Under the pieces are notes generated by a model. That model made no database searches. It was given only the letters and a program-made list of their open reading frames with translations, and was not told where the DNA came from. Source: Antedon bifida (lineage: Eukaryota > Echinodermata > Crinoidea > Comatulida > Antedonidae). From it: a DNA stretch of 64,000 nucleotides. The stretch spans positions 8,877,501 through 8,941,500 of the forward strand of contig OY727093.1 in assembly GCA_963402885.1 (NCBI GenBank), given 5' to 3'. The translations under genes and the position numbers were made by a program. Of this stretch, positions 1 through 26,425 are shown in pieces (position 1 is the first letter of the stretch; every line of letters starts with the position of its first letter).

Positions 1-127
1 ATTGTCAAACAAAGATTTATCGCGATAGGTTAAAAGTTGTGTTTATTTATTAAACTACCTGTTCATCATGTTTATATGTAGGAGGATTTGATAAAATATT
101 GTCAGTCAGAATGAGCAAAGTATCATT

Positions 128-660
128 CATAGAGGTATTATTCAACTAGAGAGCGAACTAAGAGACAGTAAAGTGATGAGATTATTCAAAATGGCAGCCG
201 CATCTGTTCAAAAATGAATAAATTAAAAATATGAAACGCAATAATTAGATCAATACTTATAGTTTTTGCAAGATAAGTATATATTGTTTATGATAATTAA
301 CTTCAATTACTTTATTTTAAAGTATTTTGTATTGATTTTTAGTATTTGATTTGACTGTAATTTTTCTTTTACGAAACTGTACTACTGTAATTTGAAACAC
401 AGTACTGTAAACTACTGTACTACTGAAAATAGATAACGGTATACAGAATGAATAAAAGAAAAGAGTACACGCTCCAATTGATACACTCTGCAAGTGGCCA
501 ACATAGGTGTGTGACTAAGTAGTGTCTGCGCCATCAAACTGGCTTATCTGATTGCCCAATTGAGGATGCAACCTTATTGGGCGGTCCCCTCTCCATAGTG
601 ACTCTTTGAGCTGTGATTGTAATGGAAGGAGTTGAAACTCTAGTTGTATTAATGGTAATA
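128..660. repeat. Dispersed repeat with inverted ends, copy 1
   Basis: The left end (CATAGAGGTATTATTCAACT, 128-157) is an inverted counterpart of the right end (631-660). The inner 3' part (about 500-650, with AGGATGCAACC, CTCCATAGTG and TTGAGCTGTGAT) matches a second copy at 19838-19995. Probably a non-autonomous DNA transposon. Confidence 0.6.
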
Positions 661-930
661 GCTCCATGTTTTGAATACTTAAAGCTCAGGTACAGGCATG
701 AAGTTAAAATTTAATATAGGGTTAAATGTACATAAAACAAATATTTGTAACAGAAATCACGACGAAAAAACATGAATTTCTCTTAAAATGGCCAAATAGA
801 AAATTTGGCAAAATGCTGCTATAAAAGCCAGACAGACATTTTTTCAGTAATGTAATACCATATCTTGTGACTCCCTAGAATGTGAAAAAAAGTTGGTGGT
901 TTACAGTTGATAACTTTTGCTACCCGCATT

Positions 931-957
931 CCCCCCACCCCCCCCCCCCCCCCCCCA
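931..957. repeat. Poly-C tract
   Basis: An almost uninterrupted run of C in otherwise AT-rich sequence. Assembly length here is unreliable. Confidence 0.9.
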
Positions 958-1429
958 CTGATAAGAATTTTCAAGAAAATTGTCTAGCACAATAACAATT
1001 CCAAAAGTCATGAAATAGCGGAAATTATAGATCGATAATTTAATTAGAATGCATGATCAATAGACATATTTCTAATGGAAAACAACTATAATGCTAAAAA
1101 ATGTACTAGATTTATGGGTAATAAAAAGTTACATTGGGATAAAAGCATAAATTTCTTGGTTGGTAATGGTATAGCATTTACTAATTACACTCCAGAGAAG
1201 TATCTGTTATGGTTATTTAAAAACTAGATACCACCACCTGTACTAATATATCAAGCCGTGGTTAAAAAATACAATGGACTAGAAAATCATAAATTTAATA
1301 GCTCTTGAATGATGCACTCACTTACATTACAAGGCGTACAGGATTGTTCACAGTGGGGTTTGATGAAAAGAGGCCCAGGGGTGAATTGTTACTGTGTGTT
1401 GGTACGGTATCTAAGGAATATTGCTACCG

Positions 1430-1795
1430 AGTCAGGTTCTGTTTCTGCTGCCAGAAATATACCGTATATTATATGGTATATTTTATATACGATATCTTTT
1501 TTGGCTGCAGAAATGGGTCACATAAAAATATACTGTGTATTGTATATATCATATAAATATCTTGATACAGATTGTTTGTGGATATTATATGGTATATTCC
1601 AATATATACCGTATATTGTGTAACCCATTTCTGCTGCCTTTAAAATATACCGTAAATTTGTTTACCCATGACATGAGGTGACGTGTTTGGTGGGATGGAC
1701 TTTTGTCCCCAAAACCAGTTAACAGCAAACCGTATTTTATACTGTAATTTTATACCATTGTTTTGAGTCATTTGCAGCAGAAACAGGCTCTGAGT
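1430..1795. repeat. Foldback element with nested inverted repeats
   Basis: Outer arms: AGTCAGGTTCTGTTTCTGCT at 1430 against AGCAGAAACAGGCTCTGAGT at 1776-1795. A second pair is nested inside: GGCTGCAGAAATGGGTCACA (~1503) against TGTAACCCATTTCTGCTGCC (~1619). The interior is rich in TATACCGTATA words. Confidence 0.65.
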
Positions 1796-2024
1796 ATCTA
1801 TGTACCGTATAGTATATATGTAGGGTTTTTTGTTTTTAATAAAATCATTGAGCTTACAATGACTAAGAAATTAGGAAGATTGATTGTGATTTTAACAATG
1901 AAAATAAATGGACATACAAAATACACTATTTTGAGCATATAAAATATGGTAAACCATATGTGAATTACGTACTTCTTTTGATTTTTATTTTCTATTGATG
2001 TAATGGTTTGTTTATTAATTATAG

Positions 2025-5000
2025 TCGTATGGTGTTCATAGCCACAAAGGGCATGATGATGGTGACGAAGAGGGCACAACAAAAGCGTCTACCATCGTTT
2101 GGAGGGGTACGGTAGCACTTGCTGGTATACTACTATTCTTCACATGTGAGAAATGTATGCGCCTTTTTAAAGAAAGAGAATCCCACAAAAAATCCAACAA
2201 AACAAAGGTGAGACCATTAAGATTATCAAAACCAAATTCATAATTTCTATAGGACAGATAAAACAAATCCCCAGTGTAGCCAAACTTAATTTCATTCTAC
2301 AGATGTTGTGTTTAAACATATTATTTGAATAATTTCATAATAAAATTAAATTAAAAATGTGCATTATATGATATCAATTCAGTGCATTTTCTCACATCAT
2401 CCAACTGTATTTTGATTTGAAATAGAATTAATCTAAGTTTTATTAAATTTATTTGTTAAAATTAATAAAATAAATACTAATAATATAATTCTACTTGTAT
2501 TGAAATGTAACATTGTGGTATTTTGTTTTGTTTCTCAAAATATTATAATATATAATTAAATTTAGTGGTAATATGTTTGAATTATTATTAGGTGTGGCAA
2601 ATATAGTTTTAACATCGAATACAACACACTTTATTTCCTCCATAGTATTATGTTTGATGCAGTTACTGCTTAAATTATCTACATAATAGTTAGAGTGAAC
2701 CATATGCTAATTATCAGCATGCTTAAAAAAAACATTTGATGTGAACCAGACCTGTTAAAATATGAAGTGAATAAATTATGCTAATCTATATGTTCCTAAT
2801 CTACTAGAACTCAAGTACTGATGAAGTTGATAAAAATAACAAGCCTGCTGAAGAACCTTTGATAAACAGACAGCCATTAATGTCAGGTACAGTACTATTT
2901 TTTTCTGCTGAAATATGCAGAAATAAAATCCAAAATTTAATTGACTTCATTTCTTCTTCAAATATTCCCAAATGTATACCGTAGTTCCTCGGGTATAATC
3001 CCACCCCCGACTTTACGATTACCTTCGCACGCAAGCATATCCCCGGGCAAAGTCTCAGTGTATAATTTAACATTAGGCCAGAGGTGGGCCTAGGCCTACT
3101 GTAGCTAGCTAGGCCGACGTAAATTTCTCAAACCAAAAAAATAGAGTAATTTCTCTGAATTTGGCTGACTTAAAACTCATCAAACATTGTTAAGTTGAAT
3201 ACAACCTAAGGCTAGCATGCCCCGATCGTCACGTTCTGTACATCCTTTCGCCGTCGTGTACATTCTTTCTTGTTGTTTACACTACTGCAGGTCACTACTG
3301 TGCATGCTTGATTACCGTAAAAAAAACCAAAAAAAACACCGCCCTCTATACCGACCGGCTTGTGCAGTAGAGTTTGTGTCACATGCAACAACACAGAGAG
3401 CTCGATCGTGTGGGTGAACATGAAGAACTCGTATGATCGAGTTCATGTCGATTTAGGAAGCTAGGCCTAGATCACATTTTAGGGTATTTTTTAAGTAGAA
3501 ATCTCGGGGAAAATCTATACGGTAGGCATAGCACAGGTAAGACCAATTAGGCCGCCTAGGCCTAGATGGCCTGGCCGTCTAATTGCTAGGCCTACATCGG
3601 AATATAGCTTTTAGATAGCCTAAATCGTAGCTAGAAGAAATATGTCATTTTCAGTTCATGCAGCGGGAAATCTCCGGGTATAGTCCCACCTCCCAAATTC
3701 GGGCAAATTTCACGTACAAGGGGGGTGGGATTATACCCGGGGAACTACGGTAATAGTAGAGTAGAAATATGTCGGAGTTAAAAGTATGACCAATTATCCA
3801 TTTAAGAATATTTGAAATATGTTCTGTTTCTGATTGTAATGGAAGCAATATTCCTGTAATAAAATATATAATGTGACTGAGAATATCAGTTTGACTAAAA
3901 TATAAATTGACAGCTATCATTTTCAATTGGACCCAAAATCAGTTTGAATTATATTACATATAGAAAAATGTTGAGCATTTTTTCAGGTATTTTCACTATT
4001 TTGCTTTTGCCAAATAAACACCTGCCTTTTCATTCAATTTATCACCACAATATATCTGTGAGCATACTGTATATAATAATAAAATCTTTATTTTAAAACG
4101 ACAACAACATGTGTTCTTCCACGAGGCTGATGAAAGAAAAAAAAATATCACAATTATCAAACTGATGAACAAACAAGGAAATTATATATTGAATAAAGAA
4201 AAAAGTATATAAAATGTATATTAAAGATGTATTGTCTCTTTGACTAATTCCAAAAAAAAATAAAAATAAAAAGATTTGGAAAAAAAGTGGCTCATTTTGA
4301 AGTATCATAATAAAAAAAAAATCATTTAACTGAAATACAGCCATTTTTTTGTTCAAAAAATAACATTGAAAACAAAATTTACCTGTTATTGTGTTAATTA
4401 CGTAAACTTGTTGTTTTTGGCTCGAATTTTCGACTTAAAGTGAATAACTTTAATATTACTTTGATATGGCCAATTTAAATTTAGAATATTTGACCTTCAT
4501 TTTTTGTGTTTGAAGGGACAATACATCTTTAATGAATTAATGCTCAAATTCAAATAAAGTAGTCAGTGGTTTCTGTAACAAATAGCAGAGGCTAAAATGG
4601 ACAAGTTTAACCTCTAATCTGCACACTGCATAAGTTACACAGAATTAGTTTTAAGTCCTTAACGGAAAAGACTTGTAGCTAGAACTATGGCCTTGAACCT
4701 GGGCTAATTCTATGCCATGTCTGTGTCCTGTCTTAACTGCCTACTGTAATAATTATACTTGTATACAGTACTGTATTAATTAAAATGATAACAATTGATC
4801 ATAATATCCTATAGGTTGTCGTTCAGTAACACAAGGGATTAAGTTCAAACGACTGAGCATACAAAACCATAACGATGCACACCTTATACATATACACAAT
4901 GACACACAGATGCACCAGTTATTCAAAAGCAATGACATTCCAATGGTAAAGTTGGAATGCGGTGAGGACACATGCGATATTCCATGTGAAGATTCCACGT

Positions 5001-6846
5001 GCCCCGAAGGAAAGTGCGAGAATCAGGATGAAGTATGTAATGAAGAACTTCAAATTGTTAAATCAGAACCGTCAGTTCATATAGAACAAACTGAAGCTAA
5101 AGATGATGATGATGAAAGAAGCTTAGGGCACGGACATAGTCATAAACATAGCCACGGTCATGGCCACAGCCACGATCACAGCTTTACTGGGGGAATAGCG
5201 ACAGTGGCTTGGATGGTTATAATGGGGGATGGCTTACATAATTTCTGTGATGGTATTGCTATTGGTGCTGCATTTGCTAACAGTATAACAGGCGGTATAA
5301 GTACATCAATTGCCATCTTCTGCCATGAACTGCCACACGAAATAGGTTAGTGTTGCAAATAATTATATACTGTGTTTTAATGATACTCTAGTACATTGTG
5401 CAATTTGTAAAGTATATGTATTTTTAATAGTAGTATAGTTTATTGATATCTTCTGCCATTAAATTCCAATATAAAGTAATGTTGCTCACCAACTCTAGTG
5501 TCTTTTGATGTACAGGCTCCCCATTGACGGACCTTTCTTACTCTTCCTATCTTGCATACCTTTATTTATTAGCTGTGTAACCGATGTCCTTTTGTAGAAA
5601 ATGATCTTTCAGATGAACTCATGCCCTAGTCTTAGGACATCGGCTCTGACACTACAATACACTTCCCTTGTACTTTTTGCAGTTCCTAGAGTAGTTATAC
5701 AGTGTATAGTGATTTAATAACAATACTACCGTAGTACAGTATAATTTTGACACCTTTTGACAATACTGTAAGGCTTGTGATGACATTTCAGAAAATACTT
5801 TTTAAAGAGTAAATTACAGATTATTTGTAAAGCCATTAAATAATAGAAATCACAGAGAATATTAACTGTTTTGATTCTATAGGAGATTTTGCTGTAATGT
5901 TGAAATCTGGTATGTCAGTAAAGAAGGCACTAGCTTACATGGGGTTATCATCGTTTCTTGCTTACATCGGCATGATACTGGGCGTGGGTGTTGGCAATAT
6001 AGAAGAAGCTAACCTGTGGATATTTGCCATGACTGGTGGCATATTTCTTTACATAGCTTTAGTAGACCTGGTAAGTATGGCATTTAGTAGTAGTGGCGCT
6101 GCAGATACAACGGGGTGGAGTAAATTTTGGAAAGAGATTTAAGCCTGTTTTCCTGTCAACGTTATTCGACGCTATCGTCATTGATCGCTAACAGTCCGAC
6201 GATCTTTTGAAAACGATCAAGTTGAAATGATAACGATAGCGAGTACCTTTTCCTGTAAATGTTTACGTAGAAAATTGCTGATAGCATCGAATAACATCGA
6301 CAGGAAAACAGGCTTTAAGCACCTTAAGGAATGGGACAGAAGAGCATAGAGTACAATATTGTAAATAGGCAAAGGCGGCTTCACGATGGGGCCCAGCTGG
6401 CCCGAGCCCTACTAAGTTACGCAAATTGTAATGCAAAAGATAGGATACTAATTTCAGTTTGGCACCTAAAATTTGCCATTCTTAGGCCCTACTAATCCTG
6501 GATCCGTCACTGAAGGAGGGGGTCTGAATTATCACCTAGCACACAGACAGTTTTTTATGTTAGAGTTCATCCAATTTAGTTAAATAGGATTCTGTTACTG
6601 TTTTCGTTTGGCGAGGTTAAAATGCTCTAGTGTACTTAAGAATTGTCTTTAAATAAAAACATGTTAAAATATTATTCAGTTGCTTACTTAATAATCTTGT
6701 TCTGGTTTCAGCTTCCAGAGTTGCTGGAGAGTACAAATATCCACTTCCATTCAGTAGCACTTCAAATGCTTGGAGTTGTGGTTGGTGTCGGGATTATGAT
6801 CATCATTGGTCTGTATGAAGAAACTATTCAACAGGCATTAGACTAA
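2025..6846 (+). CDS. LIV-1 subfamily zinc transporter (ZIP/SLC39), 3' part of gene
   Basis: Five exons join in frame: 2025-2207, 2808-2886, 4815-5345, 5883-6070 and 6712-6846 (TAA 6844-6846), giving 371 residues. Upstream exons, including TM1-2 and the ectodomain, are not visible and probably lie before the window. Seen: TM3 ([11 protein letters not shown]), then a cytosolic loop with an acidic and Cys-rich part and a His-rich run ([19 protein letters not shown]). Next come the two metal-site helices, with [13 protein letters not shown] in TM4 and [12 protein letters not shown] in TM5, then TM6, TM7 ([13 protein letters not shown]) and a last TM ending in [11 protein letters not shown]. The CHELPHE signature defines the LIV-1 subfamily, whose members import zinc into the cytosol. 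The sequence resembles ZIP5, ZIP6 and ZIP10 about equally, so I give no single symbol. The HELPHE-G/DFA join falls exactly on an intron. The gene converges with DHX29. Confidence 0.9.
2977..3752. repeat. TIR element (776 bp) in zinc-transporter intron
   Basis: Terminal inverted repeats of about 31 bp: left TACCGTAGTTCC then GGGTATAATCCCACCCC, right GGGGTGGGATTATACCC then GGAACTACGGTA (3722-3752). The interior is GC-richer than the flanks and full of AGGCCTAG words. Its ORFs are short and unrecognised, so it looks non-autonomous. A TA target-site duplication (Tc1/mariner type) is possible but ambiguous. Confidence 0.7.
4220..4533. repeat. Foldback MITE
   Basis: ATTAAAGATGTATTGTCTCT (4220) is the near-complement of GGGACAATACATCTTTAAT (4515-4533). 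A related right end (GGGACAATATATCTTTAAA) occurs near 9989-10010. Confidence 0.65.
6141..6315. repeat. Foldback MITE in the last intron of the zinc transporter
   Basis: AAGCCTGTTTTCCTGTC at 6141 pairs with GACAGGAAAACAGGCTT ending at 6315. The arms continue imperfectly inward (ACGTTATTCGACGCTATC against GATAGCATCGAATAACAT). Confidence 0.75.
6370..6512 (-). repeat. Dispersed repeat (GGATCCAGGATT family), copy 1
   Basis: On the minus strand it shares GGATCCAGGATT, AGTAGGGCCTAA, TTTTGCATTACAATTT and TTAG-GGGC blocks with the copy at 55257-55411. Confidence 0.6.
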
Positions 6847-7566
6847 TTGTGTATACAATGTTCTGATTAAACATCGTCATTTGTACGGTCATCCAATATA
6901 TTCTAGTGGCTTATAAGATGAAAAGAGATGTGAGGGTTTTGGATGTCGTAGAGATAACTACTGTACCTTTTTCAAAATGATAATACACACAATCTAATCT
7001 AAGATTGGCTTTGAATCGAAAGCTTAGATATAATCCATCTTGTTTTGGTTTTTTTTTTGATAGGATAGTAGTAGGCGTAGTAGTAGTAGTAGCCTACAAG
7101 TTATATTTTAGTTATTCATGCCATTATGACTGTACAAATTGATGTTAGTGATGTCAAAGGTCAACATATATCTGAGAATGTGCATTGTATTCTTGCCATA
7201 GTTTGTTACTCATTAATTAATAAGAAATATAAAAAAATACCTAAAGCTTAATGTGCTCAGAAGTAAGTACTGTGCTCAATATAATATTAGTATTGTTTAA
7301 AGTAATGTAATTAGTGTATATTAAGTAGTAATTTTCACACATGTCAATCAATGTTTTGCATTAAAAAATCACACCGGTCAATTTAAATCAATGCTCAGTT
7401 TTTAAAAGCTATTAACAAATTTTCTTGATCTATATTTGGTCTTTTTTTTTACACAGAATCTTTCTCAGTACATAATGTTCAATGTTCATAAACTGTACCT
7501 AAAATGTATTTTTGTTATTGTACTGGTTGCTTTGGCCACCAAATAAATGCAACAATAACACATGTA

Positions 7567-7701
7567 GTATTATGTTTGCTGACAGCAACCATCATCCCAT
7601 GTTAGATACTGGATAGCTTCTGGCCTCTTCTTTAATATAGTTTGGTTAGAGGGTTGAGTTAATGCTATGCTATAGGAGGACTGTTGTCAGCAAAAAATAC
7701 C
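7567..7701. repeat. Small foldback repeat
   Basis: GTATTATGTTTGCTGACAGC against GTTGTCAGCAAAAAATACC. It lies in the probable 3' UTR of the zinc transporter. Confidence 0.6.
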
Positions 7702-7710
7702 ACAGGTTGT

Positions 7711-7855
7711 TTAATCAAGGCAATCTAACAAGAGAATATGTATAGTACAGTACAGCTGGTATTTGTCACAGCCAGACATAAGATCAAAGGCGTTACAAGT
7801 TCCTATCTTGGCAAGGTGAGCTCATGTGTCCTGTTGTTAGATTGCCTTGGTTTAA
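7711..7855. repeat. Small foldback repeat, adjacent second one
   Basis: TTAATCAAGGCAATCTAACA against TGTTAGATTGCCTTGGTTTA. Only about 10 bp separates it from the foldback before it. Confidence 0.7.
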
Positions 7856-9483
7856 TGTCGCTAGATACTGTACAATAGGTGGCTGCTTTGGCCAGTGTAG
7901 TTTAGATTAAATATACTGTATATTTACACATGTTCCTATATAACAATTAAGAGACACTGGTTAAAATGAAATGCTTTCAATGTACTACATACTGTTCCAC
8001 AATAAGTACCTCAATCTTCAGATGGTGCTATTAACAGAATTCCATTCAGTGATAATACAGAAATCTGTCTATAGTTTTAACATATTAATCATGATAAATA
8101 TTTTTAATGTATTGCTATAAATATTACTAAAGATTATACAACATGGATATATTTGTGTAAAGTTATGTTATATTAAGTTAAATCGGGACAAAACAGAGAT
8201 AAATGAGGACAAAACAGAGTATTATTGGATCTGAGTAACTTTTGAAGGAATCTCAAAACTTCAAGAACAAAAAAAGATGGAATGGAATCATCTGAGATGA
8301 AATTGTTGATTTTATTGTATTTATAGACAGGTTTTATAAAAGGGCATGTTTAGGTTTTTACAAAGTATGTGCATGTACAGCATACATTGTTTAGTTGTGC
8401 CAAATAGAAGGATAAATTATCAGCCAGTTGTTTAGTGAAGGTTGCTATGAGATACTGTACAGATGAAATGTCAGAAATAGTGTATGTGGGGTCAACCATG
8501 AATTTTTGTGAAATATAGAGGAATGCTGAAATATAGAGGAATGCCTGGACATTTTTTTCAGGTTTAGTAAGTTTTTTCTTCCTTTGAATCCCCAGCAGCA
8601 TTAATTTGGACGATGCTACATTATTGGGAATATCAATACTTTAAACATTTAAACTTTTACTTTTCTTAAATTAAGACCAACACAAAAAGTAGAAATTTAT
8701 GTCAAAACAAAACTTGTACAAATTCTTATGCATGCCTATTATACTGCGCTATAGTAAGATATTTTTATGTACTGTATTTATGTCTGTGATGTTTTTATTG
8801 ACAATGCGGCAACAATAAATATTAGCCAAATTATGTGTGGTTTTGTTTTTTGTTTTCGACTAAAAAGGAAAAAAAAAAATATTGTTAAATGATTTCATGT
8901 AAAAACTCATTTGAACTGAATGGAGGCCTACATCCAAAAGTCAATAAAATATAGGTTATATAAAGGAAAAAATGAATGTACAGGTAGTACTAGCAATACC
9001 AGGCAGGCACATGTCAGCTATGTCAAGACACTGTTTTTGCTAATCAGTCTCCAGGTATCAATAAATTACAATGAAAAGGATCACCCTATATTTTAATGGT
9101 CTTATGGTCACCCCATATTCATCTCATATAAACATGACATCAAGAGAGAGTGCTGTTCAATTTAATTGGACTATACACGTTTGGATTTCATACTAATATA
9201 CAGTAAAAGATAATATACAGTACAACAAATTTAAAATGACAATACACTTCAGACTTTGTTGGAAGAAAATAGATTAGACATTTAGGTGTTTATTTCTTTA
9301 TGTCTTTCCTTCGAATATAATTTTAACAGTTATGAAAGAGAATTGAACCAAAATTGTACACATTCTTCCGTCTTCATCAAATAGAGGCGAAGGCACACTC
9401 GCAGCCAAATTTACAGTATTGTACTATCGGTCTGATAACCTTCCATCTATGTACAATTCACAGAATGATGTCATAGTTATTTT

Positions 9484-9655
9484 ATTTTTCACGCTGCTGC
9501 TCTAGCCCGCTACATCACAAGAGATGACGTAATCTGATATAAAGCAAGCAGCAGTTTTAGTATTGAGAGACTGACATAAATGCGAAAATGGAACCTCCAC
9601 TATAATTTATAGGTCCCAGCTGGGAAAAGAGTCTAATGGTTGAATGACAAATCCC
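9484..9655. repeat. Dispersed repeat shared with the DHX29 5' flank, copy 1
   Basis: Shares TATAATTTATAGGTCCCAGC, GGGAAAAGAG, GGTTGAA and a diverged first half with 26226-26425, in the same orientation. Confidence 0.6.
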
Positions 9656-9737
9656 AAAGCATTTCTGGTATTTATGAGTCCCATGATATTATATAATACT
9701 GTAAATCAAAACAGTCCATGAAAGTTTTTGTTTGTAC

Positions 9738-9763
9738 CATGGAACTATAATTATAGTTCCATG
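9738..9763. repeat. 26-bp perfect palindrome
   Basis: CATGGAACTATAA followed by its exact reverse complement, with no spacer. It lies between the convergent zinc-transporter and DHX29 genes. Confidence 0.85.
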
Positions 9764-10035
9764 TTTGTACTAAAGTGACAGAAATTGAGTCTGTATTTCA
9801 TATCAAAGTTATTCTCTTCTGTAACAAAAAAATAATATTTATTCACATATGAAAAGAAACGTTTGATTAATACTAAAAAACCAAGTATTTTTTCCTTTAA
9901 ATTACATTTTTTCAGGTAAAATAACTATTATGTGACAATAAAATGACCACATTCAAAAACAAATTTGAAATAAAAAATATTTTTCAGAGGGACAATATAT
10001 CTTTAAAACTGTTACATCAGCGTTTTTTGTAAGAA

Positions 10036-10482
10036 ATATTTCTTGTTTTATTTTATGTCTTTAGGCAATGTGGCCAAGGATTACCAATAGTAAATTAATC
10101 ACTGTCCTATCAGATAGGTGGATACAGAGGCTATTTTGTGAACCAATTCACCGGGGTAACCCCCTACTCTTCTCGAATAATGAACTGGGTTCTTTAAAGT
10201 GCACACAGATTATAACTGTCTACGGTTTATAGTCCTTATCCGAGAAGACTTGTTCCACCACCAGAACTAGGAGGGAGTCGATCTCGAACCCTTGCCGATG
10301 TTGTTGGCTCTTTAGGTACGGTAAACGGCGCCCCTGCCTTAACCGCTCGGCTCAAACAATTATCCTTATGAACTAATTGATATATTGTGTATATTGAAAA
10401 ACTGGTGAGTCTTGTTCTCACAGTAAACAATAGTAATTAATTTAACCGCTTAAATTAAACTTCTATTCTCATCTAGAATATT
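10036..10482 (-). other. Downstream region or 3' UTR of DHX29
   Basis: Sequence just past the DHX29 stop. A tRNA-derived SINE (10057-10355) in the same orientation begins about 130 bp after the stop, and its A-rich tail supplies AATAAAA-type hexamers near 10031-10050 on the minus strand. The mature transcript may therefore end in or just beyond this SINE. I cannot place the cleavage site. Confidence 0.3.
10057..10355 (-). mobile_element. tRNA-derived SINE, copy 1
   Basis: The minus strand starts with a tRNA-like head (GCCGAGCGGTTAAGGCAGG as box A, GGGTTCGAGATC as box B). A conserved body follows (GAGAAGAGTAGGGGGTTACC, AACCCAGTTCATTATTCG) and then an A-rich tail. About 90% like the copy at 45360-45681 by eye. 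Confidence 0.85.
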
Positions 10483-25856
<15,374 letters not shown>

Positions 25857-25986
25857 CTCTTATATTATGTACATTTTTTATCTGCATACGCACACATGTT
25901 TTTTAACTTGTTTTGATATAGCGCCCTCTGTAGACAAACTCAATATGTTTATTCATGCATTGATTTTTTTTCCAACTACTCGGCCG

Positions 25987-26207
25987 TTCCAAGGCAAAAC
26001 AACGTAACTACAAAATGTTGCTTTTCGAGAAAAATTTAATTGAAGTTTGAGTGTTTGCATTTCAGCAACAAATTATCGTAATGATGTGAAATTTTGCATG
26101 AGTATATATAAATAATAATTATTAATAAATACGAAATGTTGAATAATTTAAACAATTTTATCAAAAGTTATTACCACTTTTAACAGATACGTTGTTTTGC
26201 CTTGGAA
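25987..26207. repeat. Foldback element with perfect 20-bp TIRs in the DHX29 5' flank
   Basis: TTCCAAGGCAAAACAACGTA at 25987-26006 is exactly complementary to 26188-26207. The interior is AT-rich without an ORF. It lies 131 bp upstream of the DHX29 start codon, so it is in the promoter or 5' UTR. Confidence 0.85.
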
Positions 26208-26225
26208 ATGACGTACTGTACTGTA

Positions 26226-26425
26226 TATTATTTTTGCGCCCCGGCTCTAGCCAGCTATGTCCCAAGAGGACATATTCATTAAGAAGATTTTTATATAGTT
26301 CTAAGGCCAACAGTTTTGCGACTTTGTAAACTCGACTATAATTTATAGGTCCCAGCTGCTGGACCCAAAAAACGTCTGGGAAAAGAGAGTCTATGAGGGC
26401 TCACGGTTGAACGATTTTGGATTCT
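26226..26425. repeat. Dispersed repeat shared with 9484-9655, copy 2
   Basis: Shares CTCTAGCC, AACTATAATTTATAGG-type and GGGAAAAGAG blocks in the same orientation with 9484-9655. Immediately upstream of the DHX29 promoter foldback. Confidence 0.6.

Larger units (their letters stand above)
6847..8830 (+). other. Probable 3' UTR of the zinc transporter
   Basis: After the stop there is no further coding signal. Candidate polyadenylation hexamers AATAAA occur at 7542-7547 and 8814-8819. The second is followed by a TGTGTGGTTTTGTTTTTTG stretch, the expected GU-rich downstream element, so it is the better candidate for the main cleavage site. Two small foldback repeats (7567-7855) lie inside. Inference from signals only. 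Confidence 0.4.

Noticed and set aside
1305-1623. Overlapping plus-strand ORFs of 83 and 104 codons
   Set aside because: They run through the foldback 1430-1795 and AT-rich TATACCG repeats; composition is not protein-like.
10320-10350. Possible tRNA gene (GCCGAGCGGTTAAGGC on minus strand)
   Set aside because: Boxes A and B are too far apart and followed by a shared non-tRNA body and A-rich tail; it is a SINE head, also at 45650.
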